DNA from: Ampelomyces quisqualis
Taxonomy: Eukaryota > Ascomycota > Dothideomycetes > Pleosporales > Phaeosphaeriaceae
Assembly (NCBI GenBank): GCA_018398575.1
Contig: JAGTXZ010000003.1
Location: 1-64,000, forward strand
Reading direction: 5' to 3'
DNA length: 64,000 nucleotides
Shown here: positions 11,026 through 23,850 of the stretch, piece after piece
How the letters are laid out: each line of letters starts with the position of its first letter
Position numbering within the stretch: the stretch's first letter is position 1
Position numbers and translations under genes: made by a program
The notes under the pieces: generated by a model
Seen by the model: only the letters and a program-made list of their open reading frames with translations
What the model was told of the DNA's origin: nothing
Databases searched by the model: none

Positions 11026-14000
11026 ATGCGTGTTAGCAGTCTGCAGAAAGTACAGTCTAACTGTACTGCTATAAGCGCTAGGAGAAGGATTGTTGCTAGA
11101 ATAGCTATTACTGCTATTGCTGCTATTGTTGCTATTGCTGCTATTGCTGCTATTGCTGCTATTATTACTATTGCTACTATTGCTGCTATTGCTGCTATCG
11201 TTGCTATTGCTGCTATTGTTACTATTGTTGCTATTGTTACTATTATTACTATTGTTGCTATTATTGCTATTGTTGCTATTGTTGCTATCTTAGTGTTTAT
11301 CCTAAGATCTATTACTACTATTACCTTCGCTAGCACTATTACCTCTATTGCTACTATTACTACTGTTCCAAGTGCTAGTATTCTAGGTCTAACCTTAATT
11401 AGCGTTGCTAGTATCCTAGCCTTAACCAGGAGCGTTAGAGCTGCTATTAGGGCCTGCGTTATTGTTTAAGTAGCAAGGAAGATTATCTAGAGTATATTCT
11501 TTGATGTTAAGGTCTGTTTAAAGCACCTAAGGCGTGCTCTCTGCACAACTCTTAGTGCTGTAAGAAGAATCTACGTTAACTCTAACATCTGTACACGCTT
11601 GCTAGAACTTAACTGTAAAGGTAGTAACCTGCTCTACAGTGCGCTAGTAGTTGCAAAAGAGCTTATTCTTCTAAGCATATTTAACAAGGCAGTAGACAGC
11701 GCTACTGTACTAGGTATGTAGCTTTGCCTAATATACTATATCTAGGCTAGCAACGTTAAGAGTGTAGATTAGCTTAACGCGTAGGCAAGTAATAGCAAGA
11801 ATAACGCAGGCTAAGTCTTGTAGGAACTAGAGGTTGTCTAAGATAGTATTATCTATAAGGACAAGGTTGCGTAAGATACTCTGCACGCTATCTATAGTAG
11901 TAACAAGAATATCCTAAACTTTGTTGCTAAGTTAGTGTAATAGGTTGTTCTAGGGCAAGTTGTTATAATAATTGGTAAGCTAGTTGAATCTAACTTAGTT
12001 TGCTACAACACTAGCTAAATACGCGTTACACAAACATATATCCTTCTTAGAAATACTATTAACTTTAAGAGCAACACAAAACGCGTAGATAAAGAACTAG
12101 GTGTTTTGAATATTATACTATAACTTAGTACTCTTGTTCTGTAGTGCTTGCTCTTTAATACTTACTACTACAAACTAAGAATTGATACTAGTAACTTAGC
12201 AGATAAAGCCTAGGATCTTGTTGCTAGGGTTAAGATTAGGGAGGTTAGAAGGGGTAATTACAGGCTTTCTAGGCAGAACAGCGTTTACAGCTGCCGCAAT
12301 TCTAGGCGTGTATCTATGCTAGTAGGTAAGGTTAATTGCGCTAGCGCCTCTAAGGGACAGGCAGGCAAATAGAAAAATAGTATACTAGGCCTTAAACAGA
12401 GGCTGCTGCTGTTCTTGGTTACTAACGCTTATAAGAGGTAAGAGTTGGTTTAGGTTAGCGCAGAAAATATAGTAGATAACCTAAACTACTTCTACCTTAG
12501 TAGTAATACCTAGACAGACTAGGTAGTTGCAGCTTAGATATAGGCTGTGCAGCTCTGCTTGCTTAGCTACCTAACATACCTTATTGTGCAGAATAACATT
12601 AAGACAGCTATGCTAGTGCTGCTAGGTCTTAGAGAAAACGTAGTGCGTTATGCACTAAACGTCTGCTAGCTTAGCAAGCTTTGTAGCAAGCTGCCTAGCC
12701 TCTTAGGTAAGCCTTTCTTTAGTGTTAGCGTCTATAAAGATACTGTTGCCTATTTTCTAGTACAATTGTTAGAACAAGGCGCAGTGCTTGGAGTTAGCAT
12801 AGGCAATTAGGCTAAGAAACCTGTTAGCCTTAGGAATGCTAGCGTACTGCAGAACACGCATGCTCTTAGAAATAGTAGGCAGGTTAACTATTCTTAAGTC
12901 TTAGACACTGCAGAATAAGAGCTTGCGCTGCTTCTAAAGTTGTTTAGCATCTACAAGTTTTGTAAACATTGCCTTACTCTCTGCCTCTTGCTTATAGGTA
13001 TTACGTTTAACACTATAGTTCTTTGCTTATAACTCTTTTGCCTGCTAGAGCATAAGGGCCTTATTAGTTGTTGTTGCCTAGAGGCAAATAACTAGTAGAT
13101 AGCAGTAGCAAACGCTTGTAGCTAACTAGCGCTCTTACTATAGTACTAACTGCTACTTAATCTTAGTAACTAAGTTGTTGCACTAACAGTTAATAGAAGA
13201 TAGAAGTACTATAGCTGCACTACGTACAGCCTCTAGTTGTTAGCAGGTAAGAAAGTAGTAGTAGTACGTAACCTACACTAAGCAGTAGAACTTGCCTAAG
13301 CTGCCTGTGCTGCAAACAAGTCTAATGCCAGCGCGCAAGTGCATTAGAAGTCCTAATAGCTACATCTAGTCTGTACTTAGTAGGCACACTATGTAAGCCT
13401 CTGCTAAAGCCTACTTAGCCTAGTCTATACTATACTTCTTAGCGTCTTTAGCAAATATGTTGTTAATAGGAAAGTCTAGCTAGCTAGTGTTTTAAAGCAC
13501 CTTGTACACCTTAGAATAGACGTTAGGGTAGCTGGATTCTATATAGATAGTGTTTGCCTTGCGCTTAATGTTGCTCTTTAGCTTATTAATAGCAACTAGC
13601 ACTCTAACGCTAGGATGTTTAAGCATAGCCTGCTGTAATTTGCGTGTTAGATTAGCACTATTATTGCGCTCTGGCTTAAAGCTTTAAGAGTTAATATACG
13701 TATCTACTAGAAACTAAACAGATTGGTTGAGTTTGCTATTGTTACTTAAGCGCTAGGCAAAGGCGTAGATGTCTAGCTAAGTGCTAAACAGCTGGCTAGG
13801 AATTGTAGTGCTAGTCTAGTTACCTTAGCTGCTTGCATTAGCACCTTTAAAGCAGATAGCAAATGTTAAGCTAATAGAAATTTTAAGATTTAGCTGCATC
13901 TTAATAGTGTAGTAGAACTAATTAGTCTTAGTGCCCTAGAGGCTTATAAGCTAGGCAATTGTAGAAATAAAGCTACTAGAAGTAACAGCCTTAAGTTTGC

Positions 14001-14380
14001 CTACAGCGCTGTACAAGTTAGCTGTCTTGTAGTACATTATAGTAGAATAGACAACTATAGCAAGTGCCTTGTAGGTTAGGCGCTAGTTTTGCAGCAACTG
14101 CATTCTAAGCTGCACTACGCGCCTCTAGCTATTGTTATGCTACTAATTGGACAGTAGGTTTAGCAATGCCTAGCTATGCATGCTGTTCTACGTCTTTTCT
14201 ATACGTGCTGCAAGGGCGTTAACAAGACTGCTATTGTTAGCAACTAAGAAGAAATAGACATTAATAGAGTTACTCTGCTAAAAACAGTTGCAGACCTAGT
14301 CTATAATCCCTTGGTAAGTGCTATACGTAGCGTTGCTAAAGAGCGCACACTCTAGACGCTTTAAGTTGTCTAAGAGTAAG
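11026..14380 (+). pseudogene. Unidentified long gene with Ile-Ala-Ala repeat tract
   Basis: A single phase is maintained from about 11026 to 14380 with no frameshift, and it reads as protein between RIP-type stops. The N-terminal part holds an ATT-GCT-GCT microsatellite (11100-11290) encoding an Ile/Ala-only segment of about 60 residues; the stretch 11026-11469 lacks any stop. Downstream pieces include KIREVRRGNYRLSRQNSVYS, LVTNAYKR, LLEHKGLISCCCLEANN and DINRVTLLKTVADLVYNPLV. I do not recognise the family. Its 3' end meets the 3' end of the opposite-strand CCHC gene near 14.3 kb. ATG 11026 is only the first Met of the uninterrupted stretch; the true start is unknown. Confidence 0.5.
11100..11290. 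repeat. Microsatellite (ATTGCTGCT)n, imperfect
   Basis: Imperfect 9-bp and 6-bp periodicity of ATT, GCT, GTT and ACT triplets. It leaves both strands open: Ile/Ala/Val on the plus strand and an Ile/Ala/Thr-rich antisense frame at 11336-10956, which I regard as a shadow. Confidence 0.9.
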
Positions 14381-15700
14381 AATGCAAGAGTAAGATAAGT
14401 AATAACTGCCTAGAGGTAGGACAACCTATATTATTAGAAGCTAGCCAACTTGTTTGCAAGAAGTAACAGTGTAATCTCTAGGTAGTTTATATTAAAGATC
14501 TCTACTTTAGGCGCACAAGAGAGATTGTTGCTGTTAAAAAGTATAATAGCCTGCTTACATACGTTCTTAGAATAAGTAGTAACCTAGTACGTTGCGCTAA
14601 ACTCAATTGTAATATAACTACTAAACAAAGAGATAAGTAACTTGCATTTTGCCTTAAGCAAGAGCTTGTCTAATATAGTATACACACCTACTACAGGTGC
14701 GCTGTTGTCCTCTTCTAATTTATTAGAGGTTGTGTAGGAAGAAGAAACAGACTTAGAAGAAGGTTTGCTAGAGAAAGAAGCTAGTGTAGTAAGGGGCTAA
14801 GGAGAGTTGCTTAACAACATATTAGCAGCCTAGACAGGCGCAGTACACTTAGTAAAGATATAACTACTAATAGTGTTAGGGTTAGAGCTACAGTTCTTGT
14901 ACACTGCAGTGCACACAGACGTAGAATATGCGCAAGAGCTATAGTTAACACACTTAAGCTAGGCCTTGCGCTAATAGCTCTCTAGGCAGCCTTTGGTAAT
15001 ATAACTCTTACTGCTATACTTGCAACACTTAATAGCAGGGTAGAGCTAGAGACAACTAACTACGCAGTAGCTAAGCTAAGCGTAGTTGTAGCATAGTACC
15101 TTTGCATTAGGCGTTAGACACTTAGCTTTCTTGTAGCCTAGTTAATTGCACGTATAGCACAGCTAGGCAGCCTTAGTGTAGACAATAAGGTAGCTAGCTT
15201 AGTAGGTAGCAGATAGAGCAGGGCTAGAGTTGTAAGCCTTACTCTTGCTCTTGTTAGGAGAACACAAAGGCTTAGGCTACAGAATAACTAGGCCTTTAAG
15301 GAACTTATTATTAACTTCTACGCAGCGCGCTAAGCAGTACAAGTGCCTTTCTGCTGCGTCTATAGAAGCAGTCTATAGGAATAGTGCAGTAGAGTTGCGT
15401 TCTATAACAGTTAGTACTAAGGTAGCGCTAACATAAGATAAACGTACGTAAAGAGAGCACTTGGCAGGTAAGCTAAAGGTGTGCAAGCAGAACAGATAGC
15501 GTAGGTTAAGGTAGGCTAAGGTTGCAGGTAAAAGAGTAGGCAGGTCTAAAGCAGCTTTAAAGGCGTGCAGCTTTATATAGAAGGAAAAGTCTAGCACCTG
15601 TTTACTAGCAAGGCAGCAAATACGCAAGGTAAAGGCAACACAACTATAACAAATAGTTTAGAAAAGACTACTTAGACTAGCTAGCGCCTAAACGCTAGCT
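14300..15700 (-). pseudogene. CCHC zinc-knuckle protein, Gag/ORF1-like
   Basis: The minus-strand frame from about 15627 downward stays in one phase. It carries CYTCNQLGYKKAKC near 15150, which is CX2CX4(H)X4C with Tyr where the third ligand His should be (CAC to TAC). A Cys-rich stretch follows (KCCKYSSKSYITKGC, then KCVNYSSC), resembling the serial knuckles of Gag or LINE ORF1 proteins. Next come a Ser-rich linker and a longer C-terminal region (VEIFNINYLEITLLLANKLA). I found no convincing reverse transcriptase or endonuclease motif, so retroelement origin is a guess. About 430 codons are readable. The stretch 15627-15373 is its longest stop-free piece. Confidence 0.5.
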
Positions 15701-17050
15701 AGGTAATAGTTTAGTACTACTAAACTTATGCAGTTTATAATGCAAGCGTAGAGCCTGTAAAATAAGGCCTTGTTAGCAGTTGTACGCACATAAACAATAG
15801 GTAATAAGAGACTTATAGTGTTTTAATAATGTATAGACCTATATACTCTACAAACGCGCTAGGATAAAGTAAGCTACGTTGTTAAGGGTCTAGCGCAACT
15901 TTTATATTAACGTCTGTTGTAGAAACGCTGTGTAGCCCTAGGTAAAAGAGACAGCCTAACCTCTAGCTCTACTAACAAAACAGTTTTCTAATAGGACTTG
16001 CCTAGGCACGTCTGAAAAAAAAACATGCTAACTGTTTCTACTCTCTCTTTTCTAAACTACAACACTACCTTAGCAAATAGAACAGTAAGGCAGCTAGTAA
16101 AGGAATTTAAACTACAGCGCGTACTCTAATCTATTAGAGAAGCAAGTAACAATCTAGCCTGCTCTACGCACTTTACTACCTTAGCCTAGCTTACCTTTAC
16201 CTAACTACTCCTTTTGCTAAGGCTTCTAAAGCCCTGCTATTAGGTAAGCTTTGTCTGTTAACAACCTATCTAGTGCGCTGTCCTGCCTTTGCAATTTCTT
16301 TACCTTCTAGCCTACACTTTACTAAGCCCTTTGCTGCTCTTATTAACCTGGTTTTCTCTTACGCGCTCCTTGTCTCTAAGAGCACATGCTTCTACTAGGC
16401 GCTGCAGACAGGCGCTGCAGTTACTGTTAGGATATATAGGTACATTAAGTAGAATATAGCGTTTTTGCGTTGTACGCATCTTCTGATGCAAGAGTTTAAC
16501 AGTACTAGACTATTGTCTAGTTGTTGCTGCGGCGTTAGCTAGGTTAGGTAGTTTCTAAACTTTTCTTATTCCTTGCGTACGCGCTTCTGCGCTCTCTCTT
16601 ACTTTACTGCAACTCTAAATTTATAGTGCATAGACTACAGTCTGCTTTGCTATAACGCGCTGCATAACAACAACTTATGCCTTTCTATGCTACCTACAGC
16701 TACGTAATTGCACACTCTGGCATTTCTGCTCTCTACCTAATAGTGTTCTGTAATAGTATAGCAGCTAGCGCCTTTGCCTAGCAAAAGAGCTGGTATATAA
16801 TTCTAAAGAGCTGTAAAATTAAAGACACTAACTTGCTTGCTAGCTTTAGCCTTACAAGTTACAATTTAGTTGTACTTAAGGGCTTTGCTACAGCCTAACA
16901 CTAATAGCTTAACCTAGAAAACCTCTAGTACAAGTTAACTGTTTATGCTGTGTTAAGGCACACACGCGCAACCTAAGCATAGCATGCCCTTAACTCTATA
17001 ACACAGAGGAAAGTACCTTAGGTATAGAAGACTAAGGCTCTAGTATAGCT
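15700..17050. other. Unresolved region upstream of the SNF2 gene
   Basis: The plus strand opens at ATG 16026 in the same phase as the SNF2 gene (start MLTVSTLSFLNYNTTLANRT), but that phase becomes stop-dense after about 16450, and another plus frame looks partly protein-like at 16460-17000. It may hold a 5' part or intron of the helicase gene, or a separate decayed gene. I cannot decide. Confidence 0.3.
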
Positions 17051-17051
17051 T

Positions 17052-20000
17052 ATGTTAAGAATGTAAACCAACACTAACAGAGCTATAGTTGCTTTAGTTC
17101 TAACACTAGTAGGACTGCTAGCGTTAACACATGCGTTAGCTACGTAATTTTCTACACCTGCGCTATTTGCTGCAGTTATAATACTAGTAGTAGCACTGCT
17201 AGCGTTAACACATGCGTTAGCTGCGCAGTTTTTAATACTAGCGCTAATAGCTTTAGTTCTAACACTAGCAGCAGCGCTGCCAGATCTAACTCTACTTATA
17301 CTACAGGAAGCAGAAATCTTGCAGCCTTCTACAAAGCTATAGCTATTACTACTATACTGTCTATCTATCTCCTTAGTGCGTGCGTTGCTAACTATTTAAG
17401 ACCTGTAGCTAAGGCAGGCACAGATTATTCTTAAAGACAAGTTTAATAGAGAAGTGCTGCAGTGTTAGAAGCTAAGTACGCTTGTAGAGGCAGATAACTA
17501 TAGAACACTTTAGTTATCCTAGAGCAAGCTTTTAACTGCTGTTATAGGTGTTATAAGTTAGCGCAACCTACTCTATACTAACTAGCTACTATATATAGGC
17601 CCTTAGATAATGTAGTACCTTACTATCTACAAGAATGCTAGCTTGCAAACTGCCTTTAAGGATATAATAGAAAACAAAGGCGCTAATGCTACAGTCTTAC
17701 TTAGCTAGCCTAGACGCTACCTAGTAGCTTGCTAAGGCAACTTTAACTGCAATGCCTAGTTTACTAGGCAGATAGAAGAGTTAGAGGACAAAATGTTTTT
17801 AAGTAAACTTCTAGATACAAGAGTTAACTGTATGCGTTAGGTATGTTATAGAAATGCGCTTAAGCAACGCGTATCTAGTAAAATCTAGGAATATAACTAG
17901 ACCTGCACAAAAACTAGGGAGTTTAACAACAACTATAGGAATAACATTAATTTTATGTATATTAACTCTAGCAATAACTACAGCAAGGAATTATAGGCTA
18001 GGCCTGCACTTAAGGACAACTAACATATTAAAAATAATAGGATAATAACCTGGTGCAACGCTATTAAAGCTAACCTAGCTTTCTTACAGTGTTTTAAGGC
18101 ATTTAAGACACAGGCAAAGAAAGAATTCTCTAATAAGCACATTACAGACGTTTGCCTGTACGCTAACACCTGCACCTTTGTTACTATAAATAGTATTGCA
18201 CGTATTACTAGACGTCCTAAACACAGCGTTAATGCCTGGTATAGTAGTAACGTATTAGACTTCCTCTTAGAGATTAAACTTAGACTAGACAGCGTACTGC
18301 TTTTGCCTTTAGACACTATATAACTCTCTAACCTTTAGTTATACACTTACCTAGCTAGCTACAAGAATAATCTTGCTACTAGCGTTATAGAGCGTGTCTT
18401 ACTTCTAATATATCTAGACAGAAACTACTAGGTAGCAGTCTCTTTCTACCTAAAAGACAGGTATAGGCTTATTATTAACTTAAGCAGTAAGCATTAGAGC
18501 AATTTGTCCTTCTCTTAGTTGCAGTGCCTCTTTGTAATCTAGAGCTTCTTGCGTAACAAATACTTATAATAGGTGCAGGTTAACAGTAAAGGTAAAGGTT
18601 TAGCTAGGAAGTAGGACTGCGTTTAAGGCTTGCAGCAGGCAAACAAAGTTAACTGTAGACTTCTAGCTCTCTACTACTTGGTAGCGTGCATCTAGATAGC
18701 TAATACATCTAACTAACTACTACTACCTAATTCTTTCTTAGTTAAACAGCAGGGCGCAGCTAGAACTATTTGTACTATTTTAGCAGAATAAACTACAGCA
18801 AGGCTACAGGGTACAGCAGACAATTTAGGAAGTCTAGCACAGCAATTTAAATGCAATTTAAGTATAGCTAGATTCTTTTCTTTAAGCAAGGAGGCGTCTA
18901 CGCTAGGGCTAAAGGCAGATTTTCTTTTAACTAAGATAAGCGCCTTTGTGCCTATAGACACACCTATTGCTAACTTCTTGTATAGCAGCAATGCGCCTGC
19001 TAACACAGTAATCTCTATAGCAGATGCCTACAGCTCTACGCTTAACAGCAAGGCTGTTTCTCTACCTGCAGCTAATAACGTGCTAGTAGAAGAGGCTGCT
19101 TCTCTTAGTAGCAACTTAGCTCTAAGAGACAAGGCAGATTCTTTTCTAACTAAGATAAGTGCTTCTATGCCTGCAGACATACCTATTGCCAACCTCTTGT
19201 ATAGCAGCAATGCGCCTGCTAACACAGCAATCTCTACAGTAGATGCCTACAGCTCTACGCTTAATAGTAAGGCTATTCCTCTACCTACAGCTAACAACGT
19301 GCTAGTAGAAAAGGCTGCTTCTTCTAGTAGCAACTTAGCCCTAAGGGATAAGGTAGATCTTCTTCTAACTAAGATAAGCGCTTCTGTGCCTGCAGACACA
19401 CCTATTGCTAACCTCTTGTATAGCAGCAATACGCCTGCTAACACAGTAATCTCTATAGCAGATACCTGCAGCTCTACGCTTAATAGCAAGGCTATTTGTC
19501 TGCCTGCAGCTAACAACGTGCTAGTAGAAGAGGCTGCTTCTTCTAGTAGCAACTTAGCCCTAAGAGACAAGACAGATTCTCTTCTAACTAAGATAAGCGC
19601 CTCTGTGCCTGCAGACACACCTATTGCTAACCTCTTGTATAGCAGTAATGCGCTTGCTAACACAGCAATCTCTATAGCAAATGCCTACAGCTCTACGCTT
19701 AATAGTAAGGCTATTTCTCTACCTGCAGCTAACAACGTGCTAGTAGAAGAGGCTACTCCTTCTGGTAGCAACTTAGCTCTAAGAGACAAGGCAGATTCTC
19801 TTCTAACTAAGATAAGCGCCTTTGTGCCTGTAGATATACCTATTGCTAACTTCTTGTATAGCAGCAATGCGCCTGCTAACACAGCAATCTCTACAGCAGA
19901 TGCCTGCAGCTCTACGCTTAATAGCAAGGCTGTTCCTCTGCCTGCAGCTAATAATGTACTAGTAGAAGAGGCTGCTTCTTCTGGTAGCAACTTAGCCTTA

Positions 20001-22925
20001 AGGGACAAGGCAATTTCTCTGCTAGTCTATAGCAGCAACACGCTAGCAGAATGCATAGACCTTTCTTCTATTGTTTCAAATAATAGCTAACTCTCTAGCT
20101 CTACTAAAACCTAAAGTAACACAGATGTAAGTAATTATAACCTATTAAGAAGATAAAAAGACCTTGCCTAGTTTTTAGCAAACCTCTTTACTAGCACAAC
20201 TGTGCTAGCTACAAACTGTAGTAGGTTTAGAGTAGATTCTTTTAGGCCCTAAGGCGCTAGTAATGCTGCCTGCAACAACACATTAATAGTTAACAATATA
20301 CAGTTCTTAGGAGGGTAGAATGTATACAGCTACTAACAGCAGTAAACTAAGTCTCTACCTAACAATAGTAGGGCTTTGCCTAGTTTAAAAAGCAGCTCTT
20401 TAAAAGAATAAGACATAGATAACTCTCTATAGAACGCTAACAGCAACACAGTAGATTTAGACAAGAAGACTAACGCAATGCCTACCTAGACGCTTTAGGA
20501 TAATTCTACACTAGGCTAAAAGCTAGCATACGTAGATTAGACTATAATTGATTACATACGCTATATATTCCTATAGCTTAACAAACCTAATGTGCTTAAG
20601 GCATACCTAGCTAGTAGGCTAATAGAAACTAGTACCTTTTTAGAGACCTAGTTAGGTTTTGCCTTTAAGCCTTACTAACTTAACTTTATTGCATAGTCCT
20701 TTGCACAGGAGTATAGCGCTATAGGTAGAAGAGTTCTTGCAGACCTACTTAGTTAGGGCAAGACGTCTTAGGCTATTAGCCTAGTATGTAGCTAACATCT
20801 GCATACTATAAACATAAAGGAGGTAACAACTACGTAGCATAAAAATAATACTACTATGCATTTAGCGCAGGAAGCTAAGGGGAATACTACTTGTAGCCAA
20901 ATCTAACCCCTACAATGCTTCTGTAAGCTAAAGGCCTGCCTTAAACTCTACTGTAAGACAAGGCCTTAACATCTTACTTACATTATTACGCTACTAGTAG
21001 GTATAGGTGCCTTCTTTAGCAACGCTACAAAGATGCTAAAGAGCAGTGCTCTTGTTAGAGGCCTGCGTACCATAAGAATTGCTCTGCACGCAAATAGTTA
21101 GAGCAAGTTAGGCAACTAGATATAACTTTTGTTAACTAAGATTGCAGCGTACGCTAGCTATGTAGTTAAGTAGAGTAAACTTCTAGTTGTAAAGAGTAGT
21201 ACGTAGCAATATACGTAGTTAGGCGCTATACTAGATAACAATAACTGTGTTACAGCTAGAGCGTTAGTAGAGCGCGTAACAATTGTTACAACCTAAGACA
21301 GTCTTGCAACTATTATAGCTAATTTTACAATAGTCTAAGAAGCGCAGTGCACACTAGCTAACAGTATAGTAGCAAAGATAGTAAAAGAATAACTAAGTAC
21401 TGCAGTAGTTAGTTGCTTAATTATAGACAAGTGCTACTACTAGATTACAGCAAAGAGGTTTCTGTCTAGGCTAAAGGAGCTGCGCAACTAGTATTATACT
21501 TTGTCTTCTATTTAGCTAGCTGTCTAGAGCTTAACTAGCACTCTAGATTACAAGAAAATTGTAAGCTAGTTGCGCTTTGTAGCGTAGGCACTAGGCTACA
21601 AAGATTGGTTAAAGAACTATAAGCTGCGTTAGCTTGCGCCTAAAGAAAACAAAGACAGAGTAGTAGACTACAAGTTTATTCAATTGCTAGAAGAAGACTA
21701 TTAGTAGCTAACAGAGAATCTAGACAGCGCAAAGGCTACTATATCTAGATTTGCCTAGAATAAGTAGAGGCTGCAGTTAGGCTATATTTACACAGCGCTT
21801 AAGCAACTGCTCCTACTGTTTTAGATACAGCGCAATAATAACACTTAATAGCATAATAGTAACATGCTAGCAGTAGTAGACGCAGCTCTTAACGTACAGT
21901 ACATTAGCTGCACGCCTAAAAAAAAGAAACGCAAGATAGTGCTTAAATGCAAGGCAGGTGTCCTTACTAAGATCTGCTGCTAATACAAAAAGGATGTAGA
22001 TAAGTAGTAGTCTAAAATAGAACGCACTAGCAAAAGGTTTCTAAAACCAAAGAGAATTTTGCTACAGTCTACAACTAACTACTTTACTGCAGTTAGCGCA
22101 GCAACTGTAGCGCCTCTAGTAGTCTACTAGGCTGCAGCTGTACGTGTAGCTAGTTCTAATCCTAACAGTGTTAGGTTTACAAAGTTAAACTAAATTGTGC
22201 AGAGCTAGATAAAGGACAGAAAGACAATAGGCCTACTTCTAAAAGTGTTTTAAGAGAGCTATGTTAAAACTACCTGCAAGCTAAAGAAGTTAAAGGCGCG
22301 CTTGCTAGGTTATAGCAACAAGGTATACTAGCACAATTAGAGCAAACAGGTTAAGGTCTTGGTTATAGTAGACTATTTAAATGCCCTTGCTGTAGTAGTG
22401 CAAATAGTAGCAAGTTATTTTACAGGCTAGTTTCTCTTGTACACAGCAGAAAATATAGCTATTAAGAGGACTAAAGCTACTAAACATTTCACCTCTAACA
22501 AAAACCTCTAGATTATAGTCGCAACGCAGAAAAGTGCTAGAGAGTTTGTAAACCTGTAGCAAGCAAGCGTTGTAATCTTTATAGAGCTAATAGCCTACTA
22601 TTCTGCGCTTAAGCAAGCATACAGCTGTTTGTAGCGCAAGAGTTAACTTAAACCTATAGTTACAGCACTTGTTCTTTACAACAAGGCATCTTTAATTAAG
22701 GCTTACTAGATAAAGGTATGTAGTAGTAAGGCAGCACTAATAGCAGGCGCTACAAATACTAGATTAGACAGCACAGCTAACAATCCCTAGTTTGTTAAGT
22801 AAGAAGTCTAGTTAGATAGGTTAGTTTGCAGGCTAATTAGCAAGAGGACAACATTGCTGCTAGAAACGCTAGTAGAGAGCTTTACAGTTTAAGTAGCGCA
22901 GATAGGAAATATTATAACCTGTTAA
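17052..22925 (+). pseudogene. SNF2-family helicase with internal 73-residue repeats
   Basis: One phase runs about 1950 codons to TAA at 22923 with no frameshift and only RIP-type stops. The N-terminus has an imperfect repeat (LLALTHALAT/LLALTHALAA). A conserved-looking domain lies at 17.7-18.5 kb, then five tandem 73-residue repeats (18.9-20.1 kb). Motif I follows at 20724: GRRVLADLLS-GKTS-AISLV, matching the SNF2 form LADxxGLGKT. Motif Ia is KLLVV near 21180. Motif II near 21420 reads LIIDKCYY where DECH-like residues are expected, followed by YYTLSS for motif III. The C-terminal lobe has VKVLVIVDYLNAL (22353) and LQIIVATQKSAREFVNLQQA, the usual helicase C region. This architecture fits a DNA translocase or remodeller. 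Key residues are mutated, so it is dead. Confidence 0.8.
18910..20060 (+). repeat. Five 219-bp in-frame tandem repeats, 73 residues each
   Basis: The anchor CCTATTGC recurs at 18963, 19182, 19401, 19620 and 19839, exactly 219 bp apart, and a partial sixth unit ends near 20060. Each unit encodes PIAN(F/L)LYSSNAPANT, then SSTLNSKA, LPAANNVLVEEA, SNLALRDKADS and LLTKISA. The 18948-20090 stretch contains no stop although its flanks have many, because the unit uses few codons that RIP turns into stops. Frames on the opposite strand here are shadows. Confidence 0.95.
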
Positions 22926-23850
22926 GGCATATTGCTTTTGTTATAATGTAATGTTATTTACTTAAAAAGAAATAACAGCTGTTAGGTAATCTTAGCGTAC
23001 CTTGCTATACACCTTATCTCTTACTACCTACAGATTTCTTCTATTCTAATACTAGAAACCGTAACCCTTTATATAGCTCTAGTTTTTAAGTAAAAAGCTA
23101 CAAATACTATAATAGTAGTTTCTACTTTGTTACGCTACTATTATTCTTCTAAAGGTAAGTTAACTATATAAAGGTAAGCCTACTATATACTATTAGGACT
23201 CTTACTCTTTTCTATAGCAAACTATTTACTCTAATTCTCTTTCTAAGAAGCTACTAAGGCTAATTTTCTTAGCTAACTAAAACTATAAATAGAGTCTAAT
23301 AAATAATAGCTTATACTATTTTTTTTCTTTACTACTCTAAGTTAAATGCAATAAAACAACTTATTTTTAACTAGTTTAAATTATTTCTCTAGTTATTAGA
23401 ATACGTAAGTAATAGTAGGGTGTAACTCTAGTAGGTAAGATCTAGTACGTCTATCTACTACTATATTGCGTAAGGCCTTTCTTAAGCTAGACTAATTTTA
23501 GGTATAATTTAGCTCTAACGCTATCTAGTAGGTATATACGCTAATTTATTCTAAGAGGTATATTACTTTAACCTAGTAACCTAACTTTACTAAGCTTTTA
23601 AGAAGTAAACTTAAATAGAGTTCTAAGATTTTTCTTTCTATTTCTAGTTTTTAGTACTTCTTGGATAGTAGATTACTAGATTAAGCTAGGGAATTTTGTC
23701 TATAGCAAGTATAACGCTTGGCTGTTTACTATTCTTTATAATACTTTCTATTTAAAATCTTCTACTTACTCTATATAGCTTCTAAGTAGAAACAGGTTAT
23801 ATAAAAGAAATATAAAATATTATACTACTAAGCAGGTAATACTATATATA
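22926..23850. other. AT-rich spacer
   Basis: RIP-mutated, TA-rich sequence between the SNF2 gene and the tandem array. No frame or motif is recognised. Confidence 0.4.

Noticed and set aside
10956..11336. Minus-strand Ile/Ala/Thr-rich frame
   Set aside because: Produced by the ATTGCT microsatellite reading open on both strands; no continuation outside it.
11026..14380. Assignment as a Starship captain (DUF3435) or a LINE ORF2
   Set aside because: No tyrosine-recombinase residues and no reverse transcriptase YxDD-like motif could be read, even allowing for RIP.
19028..20008. Three minus-strand open frames over the 219-bp repeats
   Set aside because: They mirror the plus-strand repeats that are in phase with the SNF2 domain; Leu/Ala-rich antisense shadows.
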